Source of the DNA: Stropharia rugosoannulata
Lineage: Eukaryota; Basidiomycota; Agaricomycetes; Agaricales; Strophariaceae
Length of the DNA stretch: 64,000 nucleotides
NCBI GenBank assembly: GCA_028532985.1
Contig: JANCIK010000010.1
Span: 62,001-126,000 of the forward strand
Reading direction: 5' to 3'
Under the pieces are notes generated by a model that was not told the origin of the DNA, ran no database searches, and saw only the letters and a list, made by a program, of their open reading frames with translations. The first letter of the stretch is position 1; every line of letters begins with the position of its first letter. A program made the position numbers and the translations under genes. This document shows positions 32,117-44,388 of the stretch, piece by piece.

Positions 32117-32922
32117 GCGCCATTCGCGCTGCTGTAAATATTTGTATATTCTTTCTTTTTCATTATCCTCCATCTTAGCTTCATGCACTGCTTGGGCCAT
32201 GTATACATCCCTGAGCTCAGCGCTCCCAAACCGCTTCTTATTTTTTGGTAGCACGTACCTCGCCATCTCTATTTTCCCCTTGCGATCATCTCTGTCAAAC
32301 ATCAACGCGACCTCTCCTTGACGCATCAAATCATCGAGGATTGAAAATCCTGATCTGCGTTAGGGTTTTCCGTTGTGCCAGGGTCCTGCAATTTAGGTTC
32401 GCGCTGCACAATCTTGGGACCGCACCCTCGGTTATAGGTGTGTACTACCAGTTTGCGCTGTGTGTTGGGATCGGTGAGCGTAAGCTCAACCGTTCCATCA
32501 CCGCGCATCTTCACATTGCTCTCCATGAGGATCTCGAATGGCCTGCCCAAGAGCACCTTGTAAGCCACTGCGCTGATGACATGCACTTGTAAATACACTG
32601 TCAGTCTGTTAAACACAAGCGGTACGTTGCGCGCTAAGCCCTTGGTGGTTTCCACCTGCTTATTTGCGCTCTGCATCCGTATAGTGAAGTCCGGGTCCCA
32701 ACTAAGTCCTAAGCGCTCAGCGGTGTCCTGTGCCATTGACACAATCTGCGACCCACTGTCGAGCAACGTCTCCGCATGTCCCTTGCCGTTGATGAGCGGA
32801 AATACCGCCTTTAGATGGTGCGATTCGCGCGCCACAATAAGTCCCTTAGGCTTTTCGCCCGGCTGCAGAGTTGAGACGTACTGCTCATACGGGTCTTCCA
32901 TGATGATCATCAGGAAAATCAC
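32117..32922 (-). pseudogene. Ty3 element B pol: protease and start of RT region
   Basis: The frame 32922-32326 contains a retropepsin domain: catalytic LLDSGSQIVSM (Asp about residue 55) and later VAYKVLLGRPFEI. The following frame, 32329 to 32117, continues toward RT (RYVLPKNKKRFGSAELRDV) and joins the frame of 20794 once element C is ignored; a frameshift lies near 32330. No gag is present upstream: the element B sequence ends at 32908-32911, where the Plavaka terminal repeat starts. Residues before MEDPYEQYV in the open frame are encoded by that repeat and are not native. Confidence 0.88.
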
Positions 32923-33210
32923 TTTTTTGCCGAGAGCTATTTAAAGACATTTTAGTAACTTTTAGTCCATTGTTTCAAACTAGATTTAATTAAAGCCCCA
33001 ATCATATCTTTAAATAGCTTGATAGGTCTTCGGCAGTCTTTTTAGCCTTGCCTTAAACTAAGTATAGCTTTGTAGGTCTCTGTAGGTCTCTTTAGGTCTC
33101 TACAAGTCTTTTTTATGTACATTTTCTTATAACCATATAAAACTTGTACATTCCACTGTAAAACCATAAATTCTATAGCTATGGGGTAAATTCTAATCTA
33201 ATTACAAAAA

Positions 33211-34453
33211 CTAACTAAAGAAAAGTCGCAACTGGTGGTCATTTCTATGCAGGTCTTGTCGGGCTCTACTATACAAGTTGATTGGTTGGCAAACCCACCC
33301 ATTCCAACTCTGGGTATCCTGATCTAATACTTGTCGTTCTGCTAGAAACTGTATGCCATCACTGTAACTTTGATCGTCCTTTTCATGCTTATCCTGGATT
33401 GTCAGAAAGTAGACTCGTTCCAGTTGAGGCATTGTCGGCGACCAAACAACAGACACAAGTGAGGAAACGAAGTCCCTCATATAACCCATACTAGGATTGG
33501 TGTCGTACATATGGTAATGTAGCAACCGAGGAGTATAGATAATGACCGATTTCAGAAATGAAAGACGACCTAAAGCAGAGGCCCAGTCTCTAGAACACCA
33601 TGGATATAGTCCAAGACGATTATCCTAATATAAAGAATATGAGTAAAGATAGGGCAACATAGAAGTATACAACTAACCTGTATCGGTAGTATTGGCATAC
33701 AACAGTCATATATAACCTGAAGGTTGACTAAATGGGGACCCAATGAATCGACCCATTTATCCAAAACCTCTGAAACCAACCAAGCAACATCACCACAGTG
33801 AATTTGTAAGGCTTTTACTTGCATATTGGAGAACATAATCGCATAGAGTTTCACAATTGTATTCTGTTGGTTGTTGACTCTGGGAATTTGGAACTGCAAT
33901 GCCCAAATGTTAGCAAATGCATTGGTGCAGCTGGAAAGGCGATGCTGTTAGTAGAAACTAGTAAAGTCTTCACAGAATTGGAGCTGGGTTGCATATTGGT
34001 CCAGTGATGTCAGCGAAGGCATAGTGTTTCGGCTTGCTAACCAAGCCTTATATCCCAACTGCCGAAAGACACATCCTGACTTGTAGCTAGGCAGCTCCCA
34101 AAACAAAGCTTCTAAAATAATATCCTGAAGCTCAAAGGGAACTATTACATTTCACTACATAAGAAAGTATATCACAATCCAAAATAAATACAACATACTT
34201 TTCGTCCATCCAGGAGCAATAAGCTCCTGAATCTCTTGCAGTGTTGAGGATAATATGTATAGCCATGAAAGTATATAAGCTATAAGGTGAATGCTATGTA
34301 TTCCGACTAATAGCAGCAGATACGATCAGTAAAGCTTATATTGAGCTGGCATATAAACATACACTTAGAAAACAGTTCAAAATACACCTGGTGGGTTTGC
34401 CGACTAGCTACTATGGGCATTTTGATAGAAAGACAAGAAGTTGTTGTAGACAT
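33211..34453 (-). CDS. Multi-exon gene in Plavaka cargo, LRR/F-box-like tail
   Basis: About five exons: MSTTTSCLSIKMPIVASRQTHQ at 34453; a short exon with ARDSGAYCSWMDEK; DIILEALFWELPSYKSG...; FQIPRVNNQQNTIVKLYAIMF ... CCMPILPIQ; and DNRLGLYPWCSRDW ... to the stop at 33211. Introns are short with GT-AG ends, and the third contains a good CTAAC branch site. The last two exons have leucine-spaced segments (LVNLQVIYDC, FLKSVIIYT, LERVYFLTI) that recall the degenerate leucine-rich tails of fungal F-box proteins, but I see no clear F-box. No nonsense codon, unlike the neighbouring transposase. Function unknown. Confidence 0.5.
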
Positions 34454-34655
34454 TGTAAGAAATGTATGGGTCGATTGAAACAGCACAGAATATAGTAAGC
34501 CTACAGTGAAAAACATTTACTGTTTGTGTAACTATAATGATCACCTGATTATTTACCCAACTTCGCTATACCAGTACATAATGGGTATCATTCGCAACCA
34601 TAGTACAACAGTAGAATGTACTTTGTAAATAATAATGACTAGGAGCTTTAGTCTA

Positions 34656-36223
34656 CTAATTATTGCCTTCGTGATTCAAAGGCCCCTCAGCTTCAACTTC
34701 ATCAACCATATTCTCAAACTCCTTTCGGTTTACCTTTCCCTCACAATACTTCCTCCAAGCTGCTGCTAAAGTGTTTGAAGTGACAATAGCAGCGACAAGC
34801 TGCTGGAAATCAGGGTCTTCAGTGGTCGGATCAACATTGGGGACTCCTGTTCCATGAAGCCTTTTAGGCTGCCAGACAATACAAGTGTTCGTTGCTTGCT
34901 GGATACAAATCCCATATTCTGGAAGAAAGAAGTTTCCTCCATAAGACACACAGTTATGGGAACGATGCAGGGTAAGCATTGCTCCATATGTGTGGGGGTG
35001 ACCTTCCTTATGCATATGCCTATAAGTTAAAGTGGATGATCAGAAATGGAGATATAGCGACAAGAGAAATATACCTTGAATAATTTCTTGTGATAAAAGC
35101 TCCTGGTGGGGCAAGACCAGTACCAAGGAAATCATATGACTCATGGGGCAGAGACACAGTATACTTTGTAACATCAGTAGTTGGAGCCTCCGAATCACCT
35201 TCTTTCATTGTCCTCATTGATGATTCTTCATGGCACTCCTGGTAGTTGTTACCTTCTCCATTGTTTGAAGGAATTCCAAGCACCTTCGAAAAGTTCTTGA
35301 TATTAGTTGTCACCTCCTCAGGAAGCTGTTTCTCCATAAGCTGCCATATAAAGGCAAACAAATTGGAACCCTCAATGTTGGCCTCAACCCTTTTATCGCC
35401 CGAAAGTTTCTTCTTTGATGCGACGATGTTTTGGACCCAGCAAAACTCGCATCGGCTTCTGGCACCTGCAGACCAACCAAGCTGAACAAGCTTCCCAGGA
35501 TCTTCTTTCTATAAGAAATATTAGTATAAGTATCCTTTGCCCATTTGAGAGCACCCTTATGCTTGCAAAAGCCACGAATAACAACCCCAACAACTTCGCC
35601 AGTTTCAGAGTCTTCGAGAATCACATTCTCATCGGGACCAATGTCCAAAGAAAGTCTAGAAGGATCGAGCAGATGTAATGGCTTTCGAGGAATCCTAGCA
35701 TCGGCCTGTTTGCCTACTGTAAAATGGTCCCTCCATTTGTCCATGATTTCCTGATTCTCGGTGATGATATGCATGGGGGGGGGGGGGGGTAGTAGTCGCT
35801 TTCAGCCAGTTTCTGAACCTTTACCCTCTTGATGCCTTTAAGAAACTTGTCCCGATCCTTGTTAGTCCAGTTAAGTCTAGTTGCTTTGGTAAAGTTGGAT
35901 TTTCTCTTTTTATACAACTTTGCTGTAGTTTTTCCAGCTTTATAGGCAGCAAACAAAGTAGGGAAGCATGTATGGCGAGGTGGAAGAGCAGATGTGATTG
36001 TTTCATATATGCTAGGAAAGGAGCTGCCAGAGAAATAGACTGCACCGAGTTCGGAGGCTTTGGCAGAAGCTGCAAAGGCAGCTCTATTATTAGATTTGAG
36101 ATAGCGAAGAGCAGTAGTGTTGAACTCTAGAAACTGAAGTAAGGATTCCAGGTCTTTCTTGGAAATGGTAGAAACAGTAGATTGGGCAATGCGAGCTTTG
36201 GCTGGCTTCGACAGGCGAGCCAT
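34656..36223 (-). CDS. 2-oxoglutarate/Fe(II) dioxygenase-like gene (TET/JBP-like?)
   Basis: Starts MARLSKPAKARIAQS at 36223. Exon 1 has a basic helical N-terminus and LSLDIGPDENVILEDSETGEVVGVVIRGFCKHKG. After an intron with branch TACTAAT comes EDPGKLVQLGWSAGARS...FAFIWQLMEKQLP...LAPPGAFITRNYSR; after a third intron, HMHKEGHPHTYGAMLTLHRSHNC, GGNFFLPEYG and IVWQPKRLHGTG. The HKE (HxD/E) and the distal His in LHG fit the iron triad of 2OG dioxygenases. Related enzymes are expanded with DNA transposons in Agaricomycetes, where TET/JBP-type members oxidise 5-methylcytosine. A 15-base homopolymer shifts the frame inside exon 1. The TET/JBP assignment is from memory of motifs only. Confidence 0.6.
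35775..35789 (+). repeat. 15-base G homopolymer in a coding exon
   Basis: Read as C15 on the coding strand, just after SDYY in exon 1 of the dioxygenase-like gene. The open frame on either side differs by one base here, so the tract length decides whether the gene is intact. It may be a real mutation, a phase-variable tract or an assembly error. Confidence 0.8.
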
Positions 36224-36654
36224 TCTGGCGATGTAGTGGTTACTGATGAAGATTAGATAAAGAATTAAATTTGGCAATCAAGCTTGAACATCGATCAGGT
36301 AAGCAGCACCAGCCAAATACCACCACTGCCATTACTCTTTCTGTCCTGTTTCTGTCTTTTTACTGGCTTTGGGCCCACTCTACCCTTTCCTGCTAGTGGA
36401 TCTAAAGACATTGGTACTAAATACACTTCTTACAGGCAATAGTGGGATTTTAATCTTGCTTAAGTCATAGTGGGATGTGGATTGCTAGTGTCTGGGAGAT
36501 AACCATAGTGCGAAGGGTATAGGCTGGGGATATACTGCAGGCCACCTGGAAGATACTTTGGCCACTAATAAACTAATGAACATTGCTGGTCTACATAGAT
36601 TATACAGCAGATAAGTGAGGTAAGGACTGCCCAATGCATTATTAGGTTGAAGAC

Positions 36655-38065
36655 ATTAATATGCCCTGCCCCAGCCCTTCTTGAACACCCACCCTCAACC
36701 TGCCATGAGCTGCCATTCTGCGGCCAACACAAGGGCCCATGTGACTTATCAAGCATCCTGGGCCGCATTCCATCACCTTGCAGTCATATTGAATGATCAC
36801 AGGGCATCTTGCCCAACTGATCAGCCACCCTGCCCTCCTGCACCCATTGACCAACACTCTGCCTTGATCCGCCCTTGCCACGGCAACAAGAAGCACCCAG
36901 GATGTTCAGGCAGCATCCTGGGCTGCTGTTCATTGCCCTACAGTTGTTTGACATGACCACAGGCCGCCGTAGCCAGGTTATTTGCCCCCTGCCATCTCTG
37001 ATCCATGACCGAATGCCCCAGCCCGTCCCTGCTTGACACAGCGGCAGAAGCATCCAGGACGCTCGGGCAGCGTCCTGGATGCTTCTCATCGCCCTGCAGT
37101 CATGCCAAACGACCACAGGGCGTCGTGCCCGGTTGCTCCGCCCCCGCACTCTGCTGCCCCCATCACATCTGCCACCCGCCTCGACCTGCCTTGGCGCGGC
37201 CAGAAGACATACCCAGGACGCTTGGCCAGTGTCCTGGGGATCCTTAAATCGCACTGCAGTCGTGTTGAACGACCACAGGGCGTCGTTTCCCCATGCTCCG
37301 CCCTCGCCCCCGCCACCTGCCGCGTCGACCCGCGTCTGCCAGGCGCAGGAAAAGAACCCAGGACGCTTGCCAAGCGTCCTGGGTTGCTTGCAAGTGCCCT
37401 GCGGTCATTCAACACGACTGCAGGGTGTCGTGGCTGCGCCCTCCGCCCCCGCCCTCCTGCCCTCGCCCCCGCCGCGTGCCGCGTCGACCTGCGCCTGCCA
37501 GACCCAGGAGAGCACCCAGGACGCTTGGCCAAGCGTCCTGGGTGCTGACCGATGCTCTGCGATCGTTCAACATGATCGCAGGGCTTCGTCCGCCCCAGCT
37601 TTGCCCCCGCGCTCCTGCCCTCGACCCCGCCCCCTGCCGCCTCGACCCGCGCCTACTAGGCGCAGGAGAAGCACCCAGGACACATGGCATGCGTCCTGGG
37701 TGCTGCACGATGCCCTGCGGCCGTTCAACACGACCGCAGGGCGTCGTTTCCCCTTGCTCCGCCCCCGTCCTTCTGACCTCAACCCCGCTGTCCGCCGCCT
37801 CGACCCGCCCTTGGGCGGCCCGAAGACGCACCCAGGATGCATGGCATGCGTCCTGGGTGCTGCACGATGCCCCGCGGTCGTTCAACACGACCGCAGGGCG
37901 TCGTTGGCCCCGGCTCCGCCCCTACCGTCCTGCCCTCGACCCCGCCCCCTGCCGCCTCAACCCGCGCCTACCAGGCGCAGGAAAAGCACCCAGGATGCTT
38001 CATATGCATCCTGGTCTGCTCATAATTGCCCCGCGGTCTTGTTGACCAACTGCAGGGCATTCTAC
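36655..38065. repeat. Tandem array of about nine 157-bp units with palindromes
   Basis: GC-rich units spaced 146-159 bp, each with two inverted repeats. Palindrome 1 has the core CCAGGACGCTTGG and its complement, at about 36899, 37056, 37212, 37358, 37517, 37673, 37831 and 37988; the copy 37511-37546 is a perfect 36-bp palindrome. Palindrome 2 is of the form CTGCGGTCGT-TCAAC-ACGACCGCAG, downstream in each unit. Left units are the most diverged. Long open frames through the array arise from its composition and are not taken as genes. Confidence 0.9.
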
Positions 38066-38318
38066 CTGCCCCATTGTCCTTGCCCAACTCACTACTCAAC
38101 CACCCCTTCCACCAATAACATTTACATATCCCCTCTTATTATTACATTTTATCTTTACAATGCATTTCATGTATTTTGCATACTCAATCAATCAATATTA
38201 TATTTGCAACTCTGACCAAAGTTTCCTGTTGTAGTCCCGAACCATTAACAATAATCACATGATTTATTTACCAGCTTGAAACCTTTTACTTGACTTCACT
38301 TTCGAAACCCCGATTTTC

Positions 38319-38994
38319 ATGCTTCCCAATAGTGATGAGGTTGAAAGCTCAGTTTACTATGAGCAAGAAAGAGTAATTACTATAACCTTGCCATTCCCGA
38401 AACAGCCTGCTAATTACTAGTACTTATAGTATTTGCTTGCTCCTGATACTTCCGATGATGCAGCTCCTGAGAACATTGACTCTTCCGACTCTTCCCAAGT
38501 ATGTATTTCTCTATGTCTATTCCGAATCTACTAAGTCCTACCAGCATTGTCTGTCCTTGGATTATGCAATACTCCATCCTGAAGACTTCTCAGACCGTAG
38601 TGAATATTACAATGCTTATACTTTGAAATATAATAGATGGCCCCAATTTTCGGATGAACAGGTATGTACTATTTCAGATTCGCACTTATACAAACTGCCT
38701 CCAAACTGCTATTGCTAATATACTATTCATACTATTTAGCTTACATTGCCATATTGGCCCAGACCAGCTGCCAACAAAAGACTAAAGGCCAAATGTATTG
38801 AGCTGCAGCAAACGACACTTCGGTACCATCGGCGATTGTATCGTAAGTCAAAAGCTTTGGAAGCCATTTATCGCCATAAGAGCAATAAAAGAGTAAAGCT
38901 TCTTGCATTGCTTCGACAAAAGCAGCTTCTATTAGCGAAAACGATAAGATATGCAAAGAAGACCTTAGCTTACTCGCAGAAATATACTATATAA
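38319..38994 (+). CDS. Small spliced gene upstream of Plavaka transposase
   Basis: Proposed start MLPNSDEVESSVYYEQERV at 38319. Exons supply DTSDDAAPENIDSSDSSQ, then SYQHCLSLDYAILHPEDFSD...WPQFSDEQ, then (after an intron 38662-38739) LTLPYWPRPAANKRLKAKC and a long basic helix ending AKKTLAYSQKYTI at 38994. The region around 38415-38430 has an in-frame stop that I cannot splice out cleanly, so the first join is uncertain or the gene is damaged. No recognised domain. Same strand as, and 160 bp upstream of, the transposase. Confidence 0.4.
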
Positions 38995-39150
38995 ATAGGT
39001 ATGTTAAATCGATTTGGTGTATATGGTTGGCAATCGTGAGCTTACAGCTTTTAATAGCACAATTGTAATTGATACTTTAGATATATGTGTGAGAATGCAA
39101 CCAAAAGTTGTACCAAAACCCCCACTATCTCTCTCGGAGTCTGATAAGCA

Positions 39151-42100
39151 ATGCCCAACTTTGAATGCCCTGCTGGATGCGAAAGATTTTTCAAAACCTG
39201 GGGTGGGGTAAATGCCCATTTAACCTCATCACGATCTTGCTCCTGGTATATGGAGGAAAAACTAGAGGATTTGAATGCTGAAAACACCTACAACATACAA
39301 GAAAATGCCCCAATACAGTACGACCTTGGATCCAACGACAACATTGCTAGCAGTGCCCTGAATACTGGACAGCAAGCTAGTAACCAAACACCCGAAGAAT
39401 TAGATGGCAAAGATCTTGAGAACTTTTTTCATGAGGAATTCGACAATATTGTAGATGGGTTTGCTCTTATTCCAGGTCCTGACGACTACTTGGAGGGTGA
39501 GGCAGGCCCAGGTCCTCAAACTGCTGCTTATTGCAGTAGAGTGCTGTCAATGAAGCGATTACTAGATGATGATGATGATGATGAAAGGATTGAAGAAGAG
39601 CATCCTACTGCTGGTAGAATTCTTCGATATCAAGCAACCAGTAACCCACATATCCACACTTTGGATGGCGATGGTGATGTTCATATGCTTCAAGAGGGAG
39701 TGGATCCCAAGTTTCATCCCTTTCATTCAGAGCTAGATTGGAAAATAGCTCAATGGGCAGTTAACAATGGGCCAGGCCATAATGCATTTGACTGATTACT
39801 TAAAATTCCTGGGGTAAGTTCAATACTACTAATACAGTTGTATTTACTAACTCAAATTATCAAGGTTGTCAAAAAGCTTGGTCTCTCATACCATAATATT
39901 TGGGGTTTGCACAAGAAACTTGACTCTATGCCTGAGAAAGCAGGTGAATGGAAGACTTGCAAACTAAGATTTGCCGATAAACCTAATGAAGTATATACTA
40001 TTCGGCATCGTAATCCAATACAAGCCATTGAGTCTCTTTGGAAGGACCCCCATCTGTTGCCTATGATGAAATTTAAGCCTAAGAAGGTGTATACTAGTCC
40101 TCATAAAAATGGGCGAATATTCAATGAAATGTGGACAGGTCAATGGTAGAGTGTTCTTCAGGTATGTTATATTCAAATCGCAATTCTTGATATAGCAAGT
40201 TGTATTTACTTCATTTTAGAGCCGACTTCCAGTTGGAGCTACTTTAGCTCCTGTCATAATTGCTACAGACAAAACCCAGTTAACCCAGTTTTCAGGGGGA
40301 AAATCAGCCTATCCTGTTTATCTTACAATTGGAAACATCCCTAAAGCAACAAGAAGAAAGCCCTCTTCCCATGCTACCATCCTTATAGCCTACCTTTCAG
40401 TTGACAAAATCAACCAATCACAAATGAGTGAAAATGAACACTGATCTAGAGTTCAAAGGCTTTTCCATGAATCGATGAAAATCGTTTTAGAACCTCTCAT
40501 TAAAGCTGGAAATGAAGGCATAGAAATGGCAAGCTCTGATGGTGCTACTCGTCTTGTTTTTCCTATCCTTACTTGCTATGTTGCCGACTATCCTGAACAA
40601 TGTCTTGTTTCTTGTACGAAATATGGGACTTGTGTCAAATGCAAAGCAAAGGCCAATAATCTTGGAGATGAAGCACTATCGGAGCTCAGAACTCAGCGAT
40701 GGACAAAATCTATCATTGAAGAGGCCAAACTTTATTCGGGAGACAACCAGAACCAGTTTCATAAATATTGCATGTCCCATGATGTTGCAGGCAGTGTATT
40801 CAAGCCTTTTTGGGAAGACTTTCCTCTGACCGACATTCACCAGTCATTAACACCTGATGTATTACACCAGCTTTATCAAGGGGTCCTAAAGCATCTAATC
40901 TCATGGTGTGGAAAGCTTTTACAGAAAGGAGAGCTAGATCGGAGAATTCAAAGTCTTCCACCTTCCTTTGGAGTTCGCCACTTCAAAAATGGATTTACAT
41001 CTCTCTCTCAAGTAACTGGGCCTGAACGGAAAAACATGGCTAAAATTCTTCTAGGCTGCTTAGTCGGAAGTATTCCAACTCAAGCTGCCCAGGCAATTAC
41101 AGCACTGCTAGACTTTATCTATATTGCCCAATATCCCACCCATGATACAACTACTTTAGAGTATTTGACCGATGCTCTGAAGCAGTTTCACCAACACAAA
41201 GCATACTTTCTCAATATTGGTGTATGAGACAACTTCAATATCCCCAAGTTTCACTCTTTGCTGCATTATGTTGATTCTATCAAGCTCTTTGGGACAACAG
41301 ACAACTATAACACTGAGATGTTTGAATGACTACACATCGACTTTGCAAAGGATGGTTGGAGAGCAAGTAATCAACGGGATGAGTTTCCTCAAATGGTTAC
41401 TTGGCTTTCACGACAGGAAAAGTTACTAGCTTTCAAGCAAATCTACAAATGAATACACCATTAAATAAACCACCAAAATCAGTCAAATCCCTTGCAAAAT
41501 ATCCCAATTATCCTAAAAGAATGCTTTCTCTAATCCAGGAGAAGCATAATGCTTGTGGCTTTATTCACTCACTGAAGGTCTTTATTAATGGTCTCCGGTC
41601 CCAGCCTTTATCGCAACAAGCTTTAGCTGAGGATACTTTACCCTTTACAAGAGTTGATGTCTACAACATACTTTGCTTTAGTCCTACTAGTCTTGATGAC
41701 GATAATACAGGGGACTTGAAAAGACTCAGTGAAAGCTATTCCAATATCACAACAGAACAGTTTAGGAAAATTTGATACTGTTATAGCTATGGTTAATGAT
41801 AAAGCAGAGTCAACTGGGCTTATAGGTATGTAGATTATATGTTGCTATAGCACTTCTAATTCTTTTAATCAAGGCACAAGAATAGGAAGAGTAAAGGTTA
41901 TTTTTACTCTTCCGAAGGTTTTGGATACTCGCTTAGGGCAACAAGATGCCCCTCATAATTGGCCAACTTCGCCATTAGCATATATTGAGTGGTACTCACC
42001 AATACCATCCCAGCCATCTGTTTCAAATGGTAACATGTATCTAATCAAAAAGATGGAACCTTTAGCAGGTGCCAATTCGACAGGTACTCAAGCCTGGTGC

Positions 42101-42268
42101 TCAATTATTCCAGTCTCAAATATTCGGCAAAGTTGCATACTATTTCCAGTATTTCCCAAGCTTGCCCCAATGCCTAATGGCTGGACATCTCATAGTATAC
42201 TTGATAGATACACATCCTTTTTAATTAATAACTGGTCTAGTAAATATGCATACCAAACTATATGGTAG
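39151..42268 (+). pseudogene. Plavaka transposase (decayed)
   Basis: Exon 1 (39151-39814) starts MPNFECPAGCERFFKTWGG with a C2H2-like finger, an acidic middle and the family block HSELDWKIAQWAVNNGP. Later exons carry [45 protein letters not shown] and [20 protein letters not shown]-type DVLHQLYQGVLKHLISW, GVRHFKNGFTSLSQVTGPERK, and a C-terminal YIEWYSPIPSQP...SIIPVSNIRQSC. All of these are typical of fungal Plavaka transposases, a CACTA/CMC-related cut-and-paste family. In-frame stops occur at 39793, about 40147, 40442, 41225, 41327 and 41450; five are TGA where Arg fits the family, one is TAG for Trp. Not translatable. Confidence 0.85.
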
Positions 42269-42452
42269 AGCTGTACTCGGTAGTGGCTATCTTTTTATAT
42301 TATATAAGCCATTCCAGCTTAGTCAGACTGGAAATAGTTGCTCGTATCATGTCTTTCCCTTTGTAAAATATACACCTGGCAATTACTTCCTGCTTATAAG
42401 CATTCATTTTTGCAAGCTTACTCATACTGCTTAATATTTGTTTTCTATCCCT

Positions 42453-44388
42453 ATGGCCAACACCAGAAGCAGTACCTCCCAAGCGAAGTCTGGTTCCAGC
42501 AAGTCGGCAGCATCGAAAAGGAAGCCAGGAGCTTCTAACAAGGGAAAGAATTTAACTATAAATGATATACCTCAGGACATGATACAACAGATACTCAAGC
42601 AGCATGTGAGTACTTCAAAGCAAGCTGAGGCTGAGAAAGAAGAAGGTATGTATTTGTCTCCTTGCTAAAACGATACTAATGGGTTTGGCTAGAGATTACT
42701 GCTCGCAACAAAAGACTTATGGGCGAGGAAAACGAGAATGAAAAAGACTCTGATGGTAATGAAGAAGACAGCAATAGAGCAGCTAAACGACCAAGAGTTG
42801 ACAATCTCGACAGGGAAGAACTCAACATAGGCAATCAGGTTTTTGGCGAAGCAACAAATACTAACAGGCACAATGGGGATACTACTGACGATAGTTTGGA
42901 AGATGGGGAAAATGAAGGAAATGAAGAGGATCATGACAATGGGGTTAATGATATTCCTATGGCCGGAAATGAGGTATGTTCTCTACTAGTACTATTGGTA
43001 TATGCTATACTTATTCTTCTTATTGTATATAGATTATTATTTTATCGGATTCCGAGCATAAAGTAAGCACTTTGTAGCTATTCAATATAGAACTAATCTT
43101 GAATAATATTCTATAATCATCAAAGAGGCTTGGGACTCGGCAATCCCAGGAGTCTGTGGCAACCTCTTTCAAGAGCTCTGCACCATTGTCAACAACCTCC
43201 TCTAAGACTTCTGCTTCGTTTTTGGAAAGTCAGAACAGTGGGTTTTTTTTGCACTCAAAGAAGGTGACGAAGCATAGTTTGCCACCATATATTATGGATA
43301 CAGCTATAGAGGCGAAGAAGTATCTTTGCTTTAACATGGTGTATAGCCCAAGCTTCTGGACTGCTGGGGTAGGTCCAGACCGAATCGATGCTTGCTGGAC
43401 AGCTTTCTGTGAAGCTGCTAAGCAAGGCAATAATACCCCCCTTGTTATCCAGGTTTCAAAGGAAAGAGCTACAAAGCCACTCGTCATTCGCTATGTGAGT
43501 ACAAGTTATATTATTTTGTTTGGTTAAGTATTTTGACTAGTACTAGATCTCCTATGCTCGTTCACAATTCATGAGCTTGGTAATTACTGCTGCCCAAAGT
43601 GCGACCCAGAATGCATATGGGCTTGGTATCAATAAGAAGAAAGATCAAGAAATTATCACCTGGCTCCTGGAAAAGGCAAAGTTCATGTACGATCAAGTTG
43701 ATACAACTGTAAGTAATATTTTTTCATAATTTAACATACTAATAGGAGTATTAGGCCAAGACAACTGGAGGACAGCCATTCAAGTCAGAGAAGATGCTTC
43801 ATATAATTGAAGAGTTGTGGTTCAAGACTGCAACACAAGCAAATAGTTCGACAACTCTGGTTACTCGGCAATTAGCAATAGACAAGGCATTACCACCATC
43901 AATGTTTGCGATTACTTTAGCAGCTGTATGTTTCTATTAATGTTACTTTATCGCTAGTCTATCCTTACTCACAATTGGTTTAGATGGAGCATTCATTACA
44001 AGAGCTCAAGGAAGGCCATGGTACAAAGAGTTGGAAGAATTTTGACAAAACAACTATTAGAGTTTTGTACAGTGCTTCTGCTATTACTTATTACCTTGCA
44101 CTACTAATTATATTGCTATAGATATAGTCACCATATGGGTAACTAGATGGTTCTTGAGCAGAAGTCTAGTGGATGGGCTTTAAAGTGGGGGCAAGATGCT
44201 TTCCAACAGCTATGGTAGGTTTAATTTGTTCACTAGTTTTTTCCCTTACTAATTATGTTTATAGCTCATCAGATATGTTTATTGGGTATGACGAAACAGA
44301 TGATTTAGCTGATTTTGATTTCGGAACTTTGAATGCGACTATATCAGTACTACCAGAGGCAGAGCCAGCATTACCACTGGATTTGTAG
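42453..44388 (+). pseudogene. DUF6532-like gene partnered with Plavaka (copy 1)
   Basis: Starts MANTRSSTSQAKSGSSKSAASKRK (Ser/Lys-rich). Then an acidic region (EENENEKDSDGNEEDSN), a segment with YIMDTAIEAKKYLCFNMVYSP, and the core MSLVITAAQSATQNAYGLGINKKKDQEIITWLLEKAKFMYD ... PFKSEKMLHIIEELWF ... LPPSMFAITLAAMEHSLQELK, ending WALKWGQDAFQQLW and an acidic tail to 44388. The core matches the DUF6532 family common next to Agaricomycete transposons, and the architecture equals that at 50164-51804. Seven or so exons. One in-frame TAG near 44143 before MVLEQKSSGW. The role in transposition is unknown. Confidence 0.6.

Noticed and set aside
36655..38065. CRISPR-like array
   Set aside because: The units are 157 bp with internal palindromes and no short constant repeat/variable spacer pattern; the genome is eukaryotic.
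37079..38215. Long Pro/Arg-rich open frames on both strands (up to 378 codons) across the 157-bp array
   Set aside because: Frames run through a GC-rich tandem repeat whose period is not a multiple of three in most units; overlapping frames on both strands are equally long. Composition artefact.
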